Positions 11,133 through 24,900 of a stretch of 64,000 nt of DNA are shown here, piece after piece. Position 1 is the stretch's first letter; every line of letters starts with the position of its first letter. The notes below the pieces were generated by a model, which made no database searches, was not told the origin of the DNA, and was given only the letters and a program-made list of their open reading frames with translations. Origin of the DNA: Parietaria judaica (Eukaryota; Streptophyta; Magnoliopsida; Rosales; Urticaceae); the NCBI GenBank assembly GCA_954871525.1, contig OX940867.1:14361343-14425342 (forward strand). Direction: 5' to 3'. The position numbers and the translations under genes are program-made.

Positions 11133-13298
11133 TGTAATGCACCTAAATGAGGGTTAGAAGAAATAAGAAAAATAAAAGACAAATGACAATTTTGAAGAGT
11201 TGACCGGTCAAAATCCACGTAATCATAAACTTGAAAAATATTGACTATTCAACGTACATGTCATATAAACGACAAAAATTGACTATTCAAAGTCAATATT
11301 ATACAGCACGACCAAAGTTGCCTATAAGACTTAGACACGTCATCAAAACATTGAAAATCCACAGTTTTATGTACAACACCACCATAAAAGTCAAAATACG
11401 ATATCACCATCATTATATAATCCATCGCTACATATTTTACAACTTTAACATAAAGTCGGCCACATAAAACTAACATTCACCTAAGAGATACCAACGAAGC
11501 AAAATGAAAAGACGAGGCACCCAAACAACAACTCCCGCTAATCCTCGTCCGAAAGCTGACACTGTACACCACCTGAGGGAAAGAAAAAATAAAGGGATGA
11601 GCACACAAAGTGCTCAGCAGGGATAGCTATCATCAAATTCCGATAGCCATACTGTCATTAGTCCAATTATTAAATTCAAAACTTTAATCATAAGCATTAA
11701 TAGATTTTCCGAACTCAAATTCATGAATTAAAAATTAAACATCACAATCCGACCCACAGAGCCCTAAACACTTTGATTTACCACGTCAAAGTAGCACTCG
11801 TCTTTTCACCACTAACCCAATAAAGTCTTAATGGAAATCGACCACAGGTGGACTAAAAGTCCCTAACCGTGACTCGGCCCGACTAAAGTTCAAATCTCTT
11901 CCAAAGACGGCCAGGATGACGTGGGTCAAAGTGTTGACTCTGGGTTAACCATATCATATCCAATCCGGATATCCAACCTACTTCGCAGTAGTCAGCTGCT
12001 CGTCAGCAACTCTAATCTCATCATCTGCCCGCAGCGGGTATAATATCATCCGCTCGAAGCGGGTACAACATCCTCCGTCCGAAGCGGGTACAACAACATC
12101 CGTCCGAAACGGAACAACGTCCGCCCGAAGCAGAAACAATTTCATTTAACAACAATTCATAAATAAATCAATTTCATATCAATCCTAATTCATTTTAAAA
12201 TTAACATTAGAATGTCGGTTTCTAAATTCATTTTATTAATCGAAAAGTGATAATAGAAATCCCTACCTCGATTCGTAGAACTCGATCGACAACCAATTTT
12301 CCCAAAGAACGGTGGGACTACGATCTTGGTTTGTCAACCACGAGCTCGAGGTCCAAAACTTCCACAAACCCTAACGATATGGCTACACGGGTTTCCAAAA
12401 CAACTCGGAATGACAATCTGCAATATATCATTCCGCCAATATGATCAACAAGCTATATTCTACTTAGAGATAAACTTAAATCACCATATGAACCCTCGCT
12501 GCCCTAAATTTTACACCGGGCCGAACTCGAATCTAGCACAGAAAATGAAGCAGCGATTCGGACAACAATTCGGTGATTTAACATATCCCCTAGCCCAATT
12601 CAATCATTCTAAGCCCAATAACAACATCAATTTCGCAATCCAAAGCCCAGATCAATCCCAATTTCATCTTTGAACTTATGAAACTAGGGTATAGAATTTG
12701 AAGCTTACGGGAAGTCGGATTACAAAATTGATTGAGGGGTTTTAATCTCCTTAGCAAGGGCTTTAAAACCCCTAATCTAATTTCCCGATCGGCGATGAAC
12801 TCCGGCGACCGGCGGCAGTGGTTGACGGCGGCGACAGCGAGAAATACCTCCACCAAGTACTAGCAAGCCTCCCGAACACGAATCTGGTGTTAGATTTTCC
12901 AAAATCAAACTATTTCGAAATAAATCTTAAATCTTTGAACCGGAGCTTACCACGATTATTCCGACTGAAACCTGCAACTTCCGACCACAATCCACCTATC
13001 AATAGCTTCGTCTCGTCAAGACCTTTCCAACGGTAGTAAATATGCGTCTATCGGAGTTCGGGATAAGAAGTTATGGGTGATTGAAGGTTTGGAAGGGAGA
13101 GAGAAATGGGGTGCGAAAATGATGAGAGAGAGAGAGGGAGAGTGAGGTCGTGGGAAGGAGAGAAAAAATCAACCTGATAATGCCTTTTTTTTTTAATCTT
13201 TATCCTTCTTTTTTTTTTTCTTCTTTTATTTTTTGTCTGATTTCTTTTCCTATTCTTTAATATATATATATATATATTAATAAAATAAAGGCATTATA
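11133..13298 (-). repeat. 3' LTR of Gypsy A
   Basis: A 2166-bp LTR, plus-strand TGTAATGCACC to GGCATTATA, matching the split LTR at 19618-21422 plus 26794-27162 (2174 bp). It contains a hairpin array at about 11978-12140 and a TA run near 13262-13277. The small frames inside (11231-11467, 12247-12673) recur in the other LTR but look like non-coding LTR sequence. Confidence 0.88.
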
Positions 13299-13313
13299 AT
13301 ACTCCCCTCCTTT
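13299..13313 (-). promoter_or_regulatory. Polypurine tract of Gypsy A
   Basis: The minus strand reads AAAGGAGGGGAGTAT directly before the 3' LTR start. It is the expected primer site for plus-strand DNA synthesis, and Gypsy B has the equivalent at 49915-49931. Confidence 0.7.
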
Positions 13314-13334
13314 AAAAATTTTGTCCCCGAAATT

Positions 13335-14578
13335 TTAATTAGGATCTCTCTCGAATAAATAAGGATATTTTTCCCTCATCTCCGACTCCAACTCCCAAGT
13401 TGCCTCTCACACTTCGTGATGTTGCCACATCACTTTGACTAAGGGAATTTCTCTACGACGAAGAACTTTGACTTCGCGTTCCAAGATTTGGATAGGCTGT
13501 TCTTCGTATGTCACATTCTCCTGAATAGGAATCTCTGACCAAACGATGACTTGTTGGGGACTAGGTTCATACCTCCTCAACATCAACACGTGGAATACAT
13601 TGTGTACATGAGACATTTGCGAAGGTAGGTCCAGTTTGTAAGAAAGTGGTCCAACTCGCTCTACTATTTCAAATGGACCTATAAATCGAGGGGCTAACTT
13701 CCCTTTGATTTTGAAACGAGAAACACCTCGCATGGGTGTGACCTTGAGGAACACAAAGTCACCAACCATGAATTCTAGTGGCTTTCGTCTTTGATCCGCA
13801 TAACTCTTCTGGCGACTTTGAGCAGTCTTTAGTCTCTCCCGAATAAGTTGAACTGCTTCAGTAGTTTCTCTTATATACGATGGCCCAAGGATAACCCGAT
13901 CTTCGTACTCAGGCCAACAAATAGGCGAGCGACAAGGTCTGCCATACAAGGCCTCGTACGGTGCCATACTGATACTAGCTTGAAAGCTGTTGTTGTATGC
14001 AAACCCAACGAAGGGTAGTTGTTCCTTCCACTTTCCGCCAAAGTCTAAGGTGCACGCTCGAAGTATGTCTTCTAAAATTTGAATTACTCGCTCTGATTGG
14101 CCATCGGTCTGAGGGTGGAAAGTTGTGCTCAAATGCAATGCAATTCAGTTCCCATCTCATTATGCAAGCCTTTCCAAAACTTTGAAGTGACACGAGGGTC
14201 TCGGTAAGATACTATTGAAATAGGAACTCCGTGAAGTTTCACTATCCTCTCCACATACAACTTACAGAGTTTCAGAACCTTGTAATTAGTCCGAATGGCT
14301 ATAAAGTGAGCTGATTTAGTTAATCTATCAACAATTATCCATACGGCATCGTGTCTTCCCTGAGATCGAGGAAGTCCGGAAACAAAATCCATGGTGACAT
14401 AATCCTATTTCCACTCAGGTATTTCCGTGATCTCGAAGAGTTTCTAAAACTATCCTTAAATGCTCTGCATGCTCATCAGCGGTTCTTGAATAGATAAGTA
14501 TATCGTCGATGCACACAACGACAAACTGATCTAAATATGGCCAAAAGATTCGATTCATCAAATCCATAAATGTTGCAG
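13335..14578 (-). pseudogene. Gypsy A pol C-terminal part (RT end fused to integrase)
   Basis: Sense begins with the RT active-site region ([11 protein letters not shown]) and continues to LETLRDH. It then jumps to [17 protein letters not shown] in integrase, so RNase H and the integrase zinc finger (about 1.2 kb in Gypsy B) are deleted. The integrase core and C-terminal region follow ([18 protein letters not shown], then [18 protein letters not shown]). A frameshift lies near 14140, and TGA replaces the Arg of REATWE at about 13405, after which the frame stays open to 13335. Nonfunctional. Confidence 0.85.
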
Positions 14579-14583
14579 GAGCA

Positions 14584-17335
14584 TGTTGGGAATCACGTCT
14601 CGGATTCCGTGTAAATTATCACAAATTATTCCTCCTAACTGTCCGGGTAACATTTAAAAATTATTTTAAAGCAGAAAAACTTGTTATCCGTTCAACGGTC
14701 CTGATATCGGATAATAACCGTGTAACAAGATCTGATAAACATTATGCAATTTAATATTCATAAATCATTATTAATAATCTAGTCATAGGAAATAAATAGA
14801 AAGCAGTAAATGGTTGCATTTATTAACCCAATGCATAAGGCCGTACCTCTAATGACGACTTCCGGCTGCGCGTTCTGAATCGGGCAGGGCTCCGCCGGTG
14901 CTGAGGGAAACTCCCGTGATCTGCCGGGATATTCTCCTGGAATCCTCGTACCGAAGCGTGGGCTTCGCCGGCAGGACTCCGTTGCAAAATTTAAACTGAT
15001 GGTTCTTTTTAAGCTTCCGGAGAAGTAAGTCTCTTAAGCCGAACCAGAAAGAGAGATCAGAGATAAAATTCGCAGACCCTGAAGGAGAGGGAGAGTTTGA
15101 TTTTTTTTTTTTTTCTGGGGAAATGTGTGAAAAATGTGTAGAATGAGTCTCCTATATATAGGCTCAGACTGTAACCGAATTGGAGAAATTCCCTCCCTAA
15201 TTTTTGAATTCTATATATTAAATATAATTAATTATATCAATCCAATGGTCCAGATTTAATCTTATCTAAATCCAATGGATATAATTAATTAGGGATTTAA
15301 TTAAATAAGAAAGATTTGGATAAAATCGAAAATCCAATCTTATCTTCTTATCTTTATATATTCGAATTACATATATATATATATATATATATTAAAATTA
15401 AAATTATCATTATCTTGATCCAACGGTTGAGATAAATCTTTAAACCGATCAAATGGATCAAAATTAGTTTAGGATAAAATCAGATATTAAAAGATTTTAA
15501 TAAAAAAAAAATTCGAATTTATCCATAAACCATAATTCAAAAATAATATAAATATATATAATTAATTAATTTCCAATCCGACGGCAAAGATTAAATCTTA
15601 GACCGATCTAACGGATATAATTAATTAACCAAATTCGAAAAATAAAACTTGGTCACCAAGTTATTAATTTTGAATTCATCAATATCCTAATCCAACGGTT
15701 GATATTAAATCATAACCGATCCAATGGATTAAATTGATTTTAGGGTTTTTCTCAAATACCAAAACTTTTGGTACTTATGTCATAATTATGGAAAGACTAA
15801 ATTCTATCCATTCGAATGTGAATGGATCCACATTCCAAGGCCCAATTCAATTTCTACACTTTATAATATAAAAATATATTATTGACATATTAATATAAAT
15901 CTATTAATTATTGAATAATTATTAATAATACATTAATAATAAAATTCGAATAATTAAATTATATTAACATTCTCTGATCTCAATATCACACATTTAAATG
16001 TCATGGTGACACACCATCATTTAAATTCGTGACATGTGATTTAATTTCATAGTTTACCGAAACGATCACAAACTTAGAAATTCTCTAAATCAAAAACCGT
16101 ACGACGAAACGACTCGGTTCCAAAAGCAAAGTCGCTCAGAATTTAATTTCCAACAACTTTAATGGTGACATAAAATTCAAATTCTACTTTATTTTGTCAG
16201 TTAATTTCGGTTACCAAGATATAGTACTTTTGCCACGCTACTGATAAAACTATCTGATGTCTGTCACAGACTTCAGTTTTATGAGTCTTGCCAAATGATC
16301 TTAAAAACATTTCAAATGTCTTTATCACGTACGTATCATCCGTTACGGAGCTATCCTGGGGACCATGGACCCGTATCACTTAAGCTCCAACGAACTGCTA
16401 GGGTGTTCGTCAAACCTCGGTGTTATTCCACTATAAACCCGAGGCTGCACTCTTTAGTGATACATTATATATTATTCCCTTTATTACAGCAGGGTGTCGA
16501 TTGATACAATCAAATTCGGGTTATTGATCTTTCATTTGATGATCCACACATGAGCATGCAGTTTTTACCGTTTTGCCCCTCATTGCATTTTCATCCTTGA
16601 CTCAGCCTGTAATATCACGAGTAACCCACTTATGGTTTTGATTCATAAGTTGCGCACGGGTACCTCTCACTTCTCACCACCGACATTCAAGGGAATCATC
16701 ATGACTCTGAGGAGAGGTGTGTGATGCCCATGTCTATGACCAAGCTACCCTTACTGCTGACTATCATATTCCCAAAATAATAGTGTTGGGAACAACGGTA
16801 ATATATTGTGTTCTTTAACGGTTAAATCAAAGAATAATCAAGCCAACAGCTCGGACTCAAGATCACTCAGGACTTAGATCGAATATCCATTTGATCATCT
16901 ACTAGTGACTCAACTCCAAGTTATCAGTGACAGTCTTATATGATAACTTCCGGAGTTTAAGTCAGGTCCTGTCCAGTATGAAGACACTTCATACTTAATG
17001 CACTTCTAGTGAGTGTGACACACACAAAATCCAAAATAGGATTGTCACTTAGTCACATTCATGACCTTATACGATTAATGGGCTCTCACCCAGTTAATCA
17101 GGTCACAGACATTTTAAGTTCATTTATTATGATTATTAATTCTTCCTCACATTGAATCTGTTGTGATAATAATACATAATTGCATCCTTTATGAACTAAG
17201 GATCCAACATTCTATTTTACTATACCAGAAACTATAATTAGATTATCATAATAAGCATCATCTTTATTCAACGACTTGTCATAATCTTTTACAAATGGAT
17301 AAAAATATATTGTTTAAGGACACACATGTCCAACA
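14584..17335 (-). mobile_element. Solo LTR, family F, inserted in Gypsy A pol
   Basis: A 2752-bp unit with plus-strand ends TGTTGGGAATC and ATGTCCAACA and perfect TSDs GAGCA (14579-14583, 17336-17340). The insertion splits the RT frame after FGLTNA. It matches the plus-strand F LTRs at 1-1934 and 58475-64000 in reverse orientation. A TATA-like TATATATAG lies on the minus strand near 15152-15162. There is no internal retroelement sequence, so it is a solo LTR left by recombination. The frame at 16295-16504 is antisense to the LTR and probably incidental. Confidence 0.93.
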
Positions 17336-17340
17336 GAGCA

Positions 17341-18352
17341 TTGGTGAGACCAAATGGCATAACTAAGAACTCAAAATGACCGTACCGTGTGCGAAACGCA
17401 GTCTTCGGAATGTCGACATCTCGAATTCCCATCTGATGGTAACCCGATCGTAGATCTATCTTAGAAAAATACTGACATCTTCCCAATCGATCAAATAAAT
17501 CATCGATGCGTGGCAACGAATACTTATTATTAATAATGATCTTATTGAGTTGTCGGTAGTCCACACAGAGACGCAAATTCCCATCACTTTTCTTGACAAA
17601 TAACACAGGTGCTCCCCATGTTGATGTACTCTGTCGTATAAAACCTTTCTTTAGTAAGTCATCCAACTGTTTCCTCAGCTCAACTAACTCTGCTGGAGCC
17701 ATACGATAAGGAGCAATAGAAATAGGTGAACTTCCCGGAATTAAATCGATATAAAATTTGACTTCACGCTTTGGAGGAAGTCCTGGAAGTTCTGGTGGAA
17801 ACACGTCACTATAATCATCCACTACAGGAATGTAAGAGTTGGTGGAGTTATTTCCTACTTCTTCAATAGCACAAACTATTCCCGACCTTTCCAAATTTCG
17901 TTTTCCTCCCAAAAGGGACTTCAAGGTAGGGTTAGGTGACCACAATCTGCCCTTAGATTGGTATTCGATAACATGTCCATCCTCTTTTCTAAGAGTGACA
18001 CGTTTCCGATAACAATCTACTATAGCCTGATATTTAGTCAACCAATCCATCCCCAAAATTATGTTAAACTAAGTGATAGGAAGGAGAAATAAATCTGCCG
18101 AGAATTCACCTTTTCTAATGACAAGCTTACATGAGTTGCATATCAACGACACTTCAGATTAAACCCCTATAGGTGTGTCCAAATATAAAGGGAATGCACT
18201 TGACTCGATATTCAATTCTAATAAATTAGCAAGACTTACTGAGATAAACGAGTGAGTTGTCCCAATATCAAATAACACTCGAGATAAGAAGTTAAAGACG
18301 AGAATCATACCGTCAACAACTTCCTTTTCAAAAGTTCATGCGCCCGTAAGTG
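17341..18352 (-). pseudogene. Gypsy A protease-RT part
   Basis: The sense strand encodes a degraded retroviral-type aspartic protease (DIGTTHSF where DTGASHSF is expected), then [20 protein letters not shown]. The RT fingers follow, with [32 protein letters not shown] and [14 protein letters not shown], up to MPFGLTNA, where the F solo LTR interrupts. Stops separate it from gag. Gypsy B carries a close, longer version at 52265-54052. Confidence 0.85.
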
Positions 18353-19499
18353 CATATACGCCCCCTTTTCCTTTGCCTTTGTTTGACTGCGTCTTGCCAC
18401 CACTATTTGGTCCTCCACTAGAGCCTACACTCCCTTGACGCTGAAATTTGCCCGAGATTTGAGTTGTCTTAGGAATCGTCTGACTAGGCTGATATCCGGG
18501 TCTAAATGGTCTTTGCTGATGAAAGCCTTGTGGTCAAAATCCTTGTGATTGACTTGGTGTATAATTCTGGCTAAAACTAGAGTAGCTAGGGTTCGTACCC
18601 ATTGAAGAATTGTACCCTTGGCTTCCACGGGGCATCATCGGAGGAGCGACAGATTGCGATTATTGTTGCAGAAGGGGACAATTTCGCTTAAAATGGCCTA
18701 TTTGTCCACAATTATGGCAACCCGCGTAAGGAGAGTACCTCACGCCACTTGACGAGCCATAACTAGCGCTTGATCCACCACTATGAGAACTCTGGCCAAA
18801 ACTTTTACTTTTCTTCTCGAACTTCCTATCTCTTATTGCTCGATCCTTATGTCTCCCTTGACTACGAATTTGCTCAAGTTCTGTATTTTTAGCCGCAGAA
18901 ACGACTTCACCAAACTCGAGTAGTCTTAAAGGAGCGAACGCCTCTCGAATGCGATGGCGTAGTCCTTGCCTAAACTTCACTGCACGAGCAATAGGGTTGA
19001 CTACAGCCTCGGGATTGTAGCGTGCCAATTCCACAAACTTAGCTTGATACTCCGCCACAGTCATATTCCCTTGAGTCAGCCGGGAAAACTCGTCAATTTT
19101 AGCCAGGCGATAATTCTCAGGTACATAGTACCCCAGAAATATAGTTTTGAAATCCTGCAACGATGGGCTTTGAACACTTGTATCCTCTTGGTGCAATTTC
19201 CACCATTGAGCAGCTGGGCCTTCAAACAAATAAGTCGCAAAGCCCAGACGGTACTCAATTGGAATATCGAGCACATCAAACTTCTTCATGACGACTTCTA
19301 ACCATCTTTCCGCCACAGTTGGATCCGATAATCCTTCGAACACAGGTAGAGATTGGTTTATGAATTCTTTGAAAAGCGTTCGCTTTTCAGAACCAGGATT
19401 AAGGTTCTGAGTGGCTTGTTGGACACTTTGGAGAATAGAAGGCATCTGATTAACATCAAATGACTGATTTGATTCAGAAGCATTCCTAGGCCGAGGCAT
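18353..19499 (-). pseudogene. Gypsy A gag
   Basis: Starts MPRPRNASES at 19499. The Retrotrans_gag region is clear (ERWLEVVMKKFDVLDIP, FEGPAAQWWKLHQED, LTQGNMTVAEYQAKFVELA) and is followed by a CCHC knuckle CHNCGQIGHFKRNC. A TAA at about 18657 interrupts the frame, and the Gln/Gly-rich tail continues in degraded form. It would be the capsid and nucleic-acid-binding polyprotein of the element. Confidence 0.87.
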
Positions 19500-19601
19500 G
19501 TTCCAAAGCTGTAAAAATTTAAAGCGTCAGGACATATTGATGGTGACACATCAAATAAAGCCAACGACGATTTGTGTTGTACCCCTAGGTACCGTAACCT
19601 A

Positions 19602-19614
19602 GGCTCTGATACCA
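19602..19614 (-). promoter_or_regulatory. Primer-binding site of Gypsy A
   Basis: TGGTATCAGAGCC on the minus strand, three bases internal to the 5' LTR end at 19618. It is complementary to the 3' end of plant initiator-Met tRNA. Confidence 0.85.
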
Positions 19615-19617
19615 AAC

Positions 19618-21422
19618 TGTAACGCCCCTAAATGGGGGTTAAAAGAAACAAGAAAAATAAAAGACAAATGACAATTTTGAAGAGTTGACCGGTCAAAATC
19701 CACGTAATCATAAACTTGAAAAATATTGACTATTCAACGTACATGTCATATAAACGACAAACATTGACTATTCAAAGTCAATATTATACAACACGACCAA
19801 AGTTTCCTATAGGACTTAGACACGTCATCACAACATTGAAAATTCACAGTTTTATGTACAACACCACCATAAAAGTCAAAATACGATATCACCATCATTA
19901 TATAATCCATCGCTACATATTTTACAACTTTAACATAAAGTCGGCCACATAAAACTAACATTCACCTAAGAGAGACCAACGAAGCAAAATGATAAGACGA
20001 GGTGCCCAAACAACAACTCCCGCTAATCCTCGTCCGAAAGCTGACACTGTACACCACCTAAGGGAAAGGGAAAAATAAAGGGATGAGCACAAAAAGTGCT
20101 CAGCAAGGATAGCTATCATCAAATCCCGATAGCCATACCGTCATTAGTCCAATTATTAAATTCAAAACTTTAATCATAAGCATTAATAGATTTTCCGAAC
20201 TCAAATTCATGAAGTAAAAATTAAACATCACAATCCGACCCATAGAGCCCTAAACACTTTGAATTACCACGTCGAAGTAGCACTCGCCTTTTCAACACTA
20301 ACCCAATAAAGTCTGAATGGAAACCGACCACAGGTGGACTAAAAGTCCATAACCGTGACTCGGCCCGACTAGGGTTCTAATCTCTTCCAAAGACGACCAG
20401 GATGACGTGGGTCAAAGTGTTGACTCTGGGTCAACCATATCATATCCAACCTACTGCGCAGTAGTCAGCTGCTCGTCAGCAGCTCTAATCTCATCATCCT
20501 CCCGCAGCGGGTATAATATCATCCGCCCGAAGCGGGTACAACATCCTCCACCCGAAGCGGGTATAACAACATCCGTCTGAAACGGAACAACGTCCGCCCA
20601 AAGCGGAAACAATTTCATTTAACAACAATTCATAAATAAATCAATTTCATATCAATCCTAATTCATTTTAAAATTAACATTAGAATGTCAGTTTCTAAAT
20701 TCATTTTATTAATCGAAAAGTGATAATAGAAATCCCTACCTCGATTCGTAGAACTCGATCGACAACCAATTTTCCCAAAGAACGGTGGGACTACGATCTT
20801 GGTTTGTTACCACGAGCTCGAGGTCCAAAACTTCCACAAACCCTAACGATATGGCCACACGGGTTTCCAAAACAACTCGGAATGACGATCTGCAATATAT
20901 CATTCCGCCAATATGATCAACAAGCTATATTCTACTTAGAGATAAACTTAAATCACCATATGAACCCTCGCTGCCCTAAATTTTACACCGGGCCGAACTC
21001 GAATCTAGCACGGAAAATGAAGCAGCGATCCGGACAACAATTCGGTGATTTAACATATCCCCTAGCCCAATTCAATCATTCTAAGCCCAATAACAACATC
21101 AATTTCGCAATCCAAAGCCCAGATCAATCCCAATTTCATCTTTGAACTTCTGAAACTAGGGTACAGAAATTGAAGCTTACCGAAAGTCTCATTACGAAAT
21201 TGATTGAGGGGTTTTAATCTCCTTAGCAAGGGCTTCAAAACCCCTAATCTAATTTCCCGATCGGCGACGAACTCCGGCGATCACCGGTGGTGGTTGACGG
21301 CGGCGACAGCGAGAAATACCTTTACCAAGTACTAGCAAGCCTCCCGAACACGAATCCGGTGTTAGATTTTTCAATATCAAACTATTTCGAAATAAATCTT
21401 CAATCTTGGAACCGGAGCTTAC
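19618..21422 (-). repeat. 5' LTR of Gypsy A, first segment
   Basis: Plus-strand TGTAACGCCCC onward, interrupted at 21423 by copia A and resumed at 26794. It carries the hairpin array at about 20451-20610. The 20720-21145 frame corresponds to LTR sequence also present, broken differently, in the 3' LTR. Confidence 0.88.
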
Positions 21423-21939
21423 TGTGAACATAAGCTTGACTTAATCCGTCACACAGAGGAAGTCAGCCTGGGTACCGGCCAGAACCAAGGACGGGCAGGA
21501 GTTCAGCCCAGCTCGGGTGAACACAAGCAGAGAGTCCGGATAGAAGACAAGCTCAGCCCGGAGCATTCGAGCAGGTCAGCTCGGGGACAGAGAAGCTGTC
21601 CGGGCAGGAAAGGGAAACTCTACCCAGAAAGGAAGATGCGTAACTTGAGGAGCAAGAAAATCAAGTTAAAGATTCGGCGAGATTATTTAGGGTAGTTTCC
21701 TGATTTTGTGCGATTTGGTTAGCTAGGGTTTTGCCTATGTGAGGCTATAAATATACCTAGCATGTACACTTTGTAAAGTGTTGAGTCCATTAGAATATCA
21801 AGTTTATCTCCTTGTATTTTGCCTTCGATTATTAATCAAGAGAAATTCTTCTCCCAAAAGTTTGTGTCCTTTATTTTTCTGTTCGATTTATTTTGGTGTT
21901 ATTCGTGTTCTTTGCAGATCCGTGAATTGGGATCCAACA
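21423..21939 (+). repeat. 5' LTR of copia A
   Basis: TGTGAACATAAGC to GGATCCAACA, 517 bp, with TATAAATA at 21746-21753 and a conserved GTACACTTTGTAAAGTGT inverted repeat downstream. The primer site follows as TTGTATCAGAGC (21942-21953), one base off the usual TGGTATCAGAGC. Confidence 0.93.
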
Positions 21940-21967
21940 AGTTGTATCAGAGCTTCAGTCGAAGAAC

Positions 21968-24900
21968 ATGCCTTCATCATCAGAGTCACCTTTCGACGGA
22001 GCTTTGGTTGTGCAGAAACCAGACTCCAGAGAAGGCACAGTTACACTCCATTACCCCATGCTCACGAAGAGCAATTACGCCGTGTGGGCGTTGAAGATGA
22101 GGGTGAATCTGCAGGCACAGGGAGTATGGGAGGCCGTAAAGAACGGCGATGTCGAAGGGCGCAAGAAAAGAATGGCTTTAGCCGCTATCTACCAAGCAGT
22201 TCCAGAAGAAGTTCTTCTCATGCTTGCCGAGAAAGATTCTGCGAAGGAAGCATGGAAAACTCTTCAGACCATGCACATGGGCGCAGATCGCGTCAAGTAG
22301 GCAAAGGTCCAGACCTTGAAGAGTGAGTTCGAGGTCATGAGGATGAGAGAGAGCGAGTCGATCGACGACTTTGCTATGCGGCTCACGTCCATTGTGACCA
22401 GCATACGCTCGCTGGGAGACAAGGTGGAGGAGACCACCGTCGTCAAGAAGTATCTCCGAGCAGTGCCTCACAGGTACATGCAGATCGTGACATCGATCGA
22501 GCAGTTCGGCGATCTCAAGACCATGTCGGTCGAGGAGGTTGTTGGTCGTCTCAAGGCCAACGAAGAGAGACTTCGGGGTTACGGTGACAAAGACGAGTAG
22601 AAGAACCTCCTGCTCACGCATGAAGAGTGGACGGCCAGACAGTGGAAAACCGGGGGAGCCGAGTTTTCTTCATATTCCTCAGGTCGGAGTAGCTTTGGTG
22701 GAGCAGTCCGAGGACGCGGACAGGGTCGTGGACGAGGTCGAGGTCGGGACATGCGAGGTCGCGGCAATGGATCTACCCATCAGGAAGGCACGACCAGGAA
22801 AGACAATAGCACAGTGAAGTGCTACAATTGTCAGAAGCTTGGGCACTTTGCATCTGAGTGCCGAAGCAGGAACTAGGGCGAAGAGGCGAATCTAGCAAGA
22901 TTCCCAGACGATCAGCACCAGCCGGCATTGTTGTTTGCCGAACAGGAAACGCACCTGGACGAACAGAATGGCGAGTGTGACGCCAAGGCCCGGGCAGAAG
23001 TGATCAGTGTGCCGATCAGCCCAGAGGCCGAGCAGACCTGTCCGGAGGAGACCAGCGAGAAGGTTTTCCTCATCGAGGATAAGGTTATTGCAAACCTCCT
23101 CGTAGACGGAGAGAAGAAGGTCAGTCCCGACATATGGTACTTAGACAACGGAGCTAGCAACCACATGACTGGGGACCGAGCTAAGTTTGAAGAGCTCGAT
23201 GAGAAGATCACGGGCAGCGTGAAATTCGGCGATGGATCAGTCGTAGCGATCAGAGGCAGAGGGTCGATCCTGTTCGAGTGCAAGAATGGCGACCAGCGTC
23301 TGATGACCCAGGTGTATCTCATCCCGAAGTTGAAGAGCAACATCATCAGTCTAGGACAGATGACTGAGATCGGGAACACGGTGTTGCTGCAAGGGTCCTA
23401 CCTGAAGATGTGGACCAAAGAAGGAGAGCTGTTGATGAAGGTGGAGCGAACACCCAACAGACTCTACAAGATTCTCCTGAAGACGTGTCAGCCCGTCTGT
23501 CTTATGGCATCAATGGCAGACCCGGCTTGGCTATGGCACGCACGGCTCGGACACGTGAATTTTCACGCGCTAAAGATGATGGGCGAGAAGAAGATGGCCT
23601 TCGGGGTTCCCAAGATAGAACACCCCGACCAGCTATGTGAGTGCTGCATGATCGCGAAGCAGGCGAGGATACCGTTTCCGATCAAGGCCAAATTCTGAGC
23701 AGAGAGACTCCTACAGTTGGTGCATGCAGACCTATGTGGTCCAGTCACCCCAGCAACATTGGTAGGTAATAAGTACTTTCTTTTACTTGTTGATGATTAT
23801 AGTCGCTGGATGTGGGTTTATATGCTTAAGGAAAAGAGCGGAGCCTTTGAGGTCTTCAAGAAGTTCAAGAAGATTGTGGAGAATGGCTCGGTGCATAGGT
23901 TAAAGGTCTTGCGTACAGACCGAGGAGGAGAATTCACTTCCCAGCAGTTCGGAGAGTTCTGCGACCAGGAAGGAATTCAGCGTCACCTGTCCGCACCCCA
24001 CACACCCCAACAGAATGGCGTGGTGGAAAGACAAAACCGGACTGTGATGAACACAGCGAGGAGCTTGCTCAAGAGCATGCAAGTTCCAGCCCGGTTTTGG
24101 GCAGAAGCAGTAAGACATGCAGTCTACCTGCTTAATCATTTGCCGACCAAAGCGCTAGGAGAGCGTACTCCCTACAAGGCGTGGAAAGGGAAGAAACCCC
24201 ACTTAGAACATTTGAAAGTGTTTGGATGCACCGCACACGTGAAGATTGCGGGGCCACATCTCAAGAAGCTGGACGACCGGAGTCAGAAGATGGTGTACCT
24301 TGGCGTTGAATAAGGAAGCAAGGCACACAGACTCTACGATCCACGACGCGGCAGACTCCAAGTGAGCAGAGATGCTGTGTTCGAAGAGGAGATGAAGTGG
24401 GATTGGCGCGACGAGAAGAGAGAACCCGAGCAGAACTCAGTGGAGTTCACTGTCGAAGACGACCAGGATGTTGCCGAGCAGGAGCAGCCCGGAACACCCA
24501 GCTCGAAAACAATCTTGCCAGAGACGAGAGAACCCAGCCCGGGAGAGAATAGCCCGGATACACCCAGGACACCAAGTCCGAGCAGAACCAGCCCGTCCAG
24601 TTCAGGAGACTCCTCCATAAAAGACGGCCCAAGAGGATTCCGTTCTCTAGCAGACGTTTACGATCAGACTCAAGAAGTGGAGATGAGCCCGGAGGAACTT
24701 TCTTTGTTGTGTGCAGAAGAACCAGTCAGCTACCAGGAGGCAGCAGCCGAGCAAGAATGACAGGAAGCAATGAAGAAGGAGATGGAGTCCATCGAGAAGA
24801 ACAGGACATGGGAGCTTACTGACCTACCCAAAGGTCACAAGCCCATCGGCCTGAAGTGGGTGTACAAGCTGAAGAAGGACACCGACGGGAATGTCCTTAA

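Noticed and set aside
11231..11467. Small frame duplicated at 19716-19952
   Set aside because: Both lie at the same place in the two LTRs of Gypsy A; no domain, simply LTR sequence.
16295..16504. A 69-residue frame antisense to the F LTR, with a near-identical 68-residue frame at 60518-60724
   Set aside because: The DNA itself is conserved LTR sequence. The equivalent region of the outer F copy (about 59505-59680) is frameshifted, so protein-level constraint is not supported.
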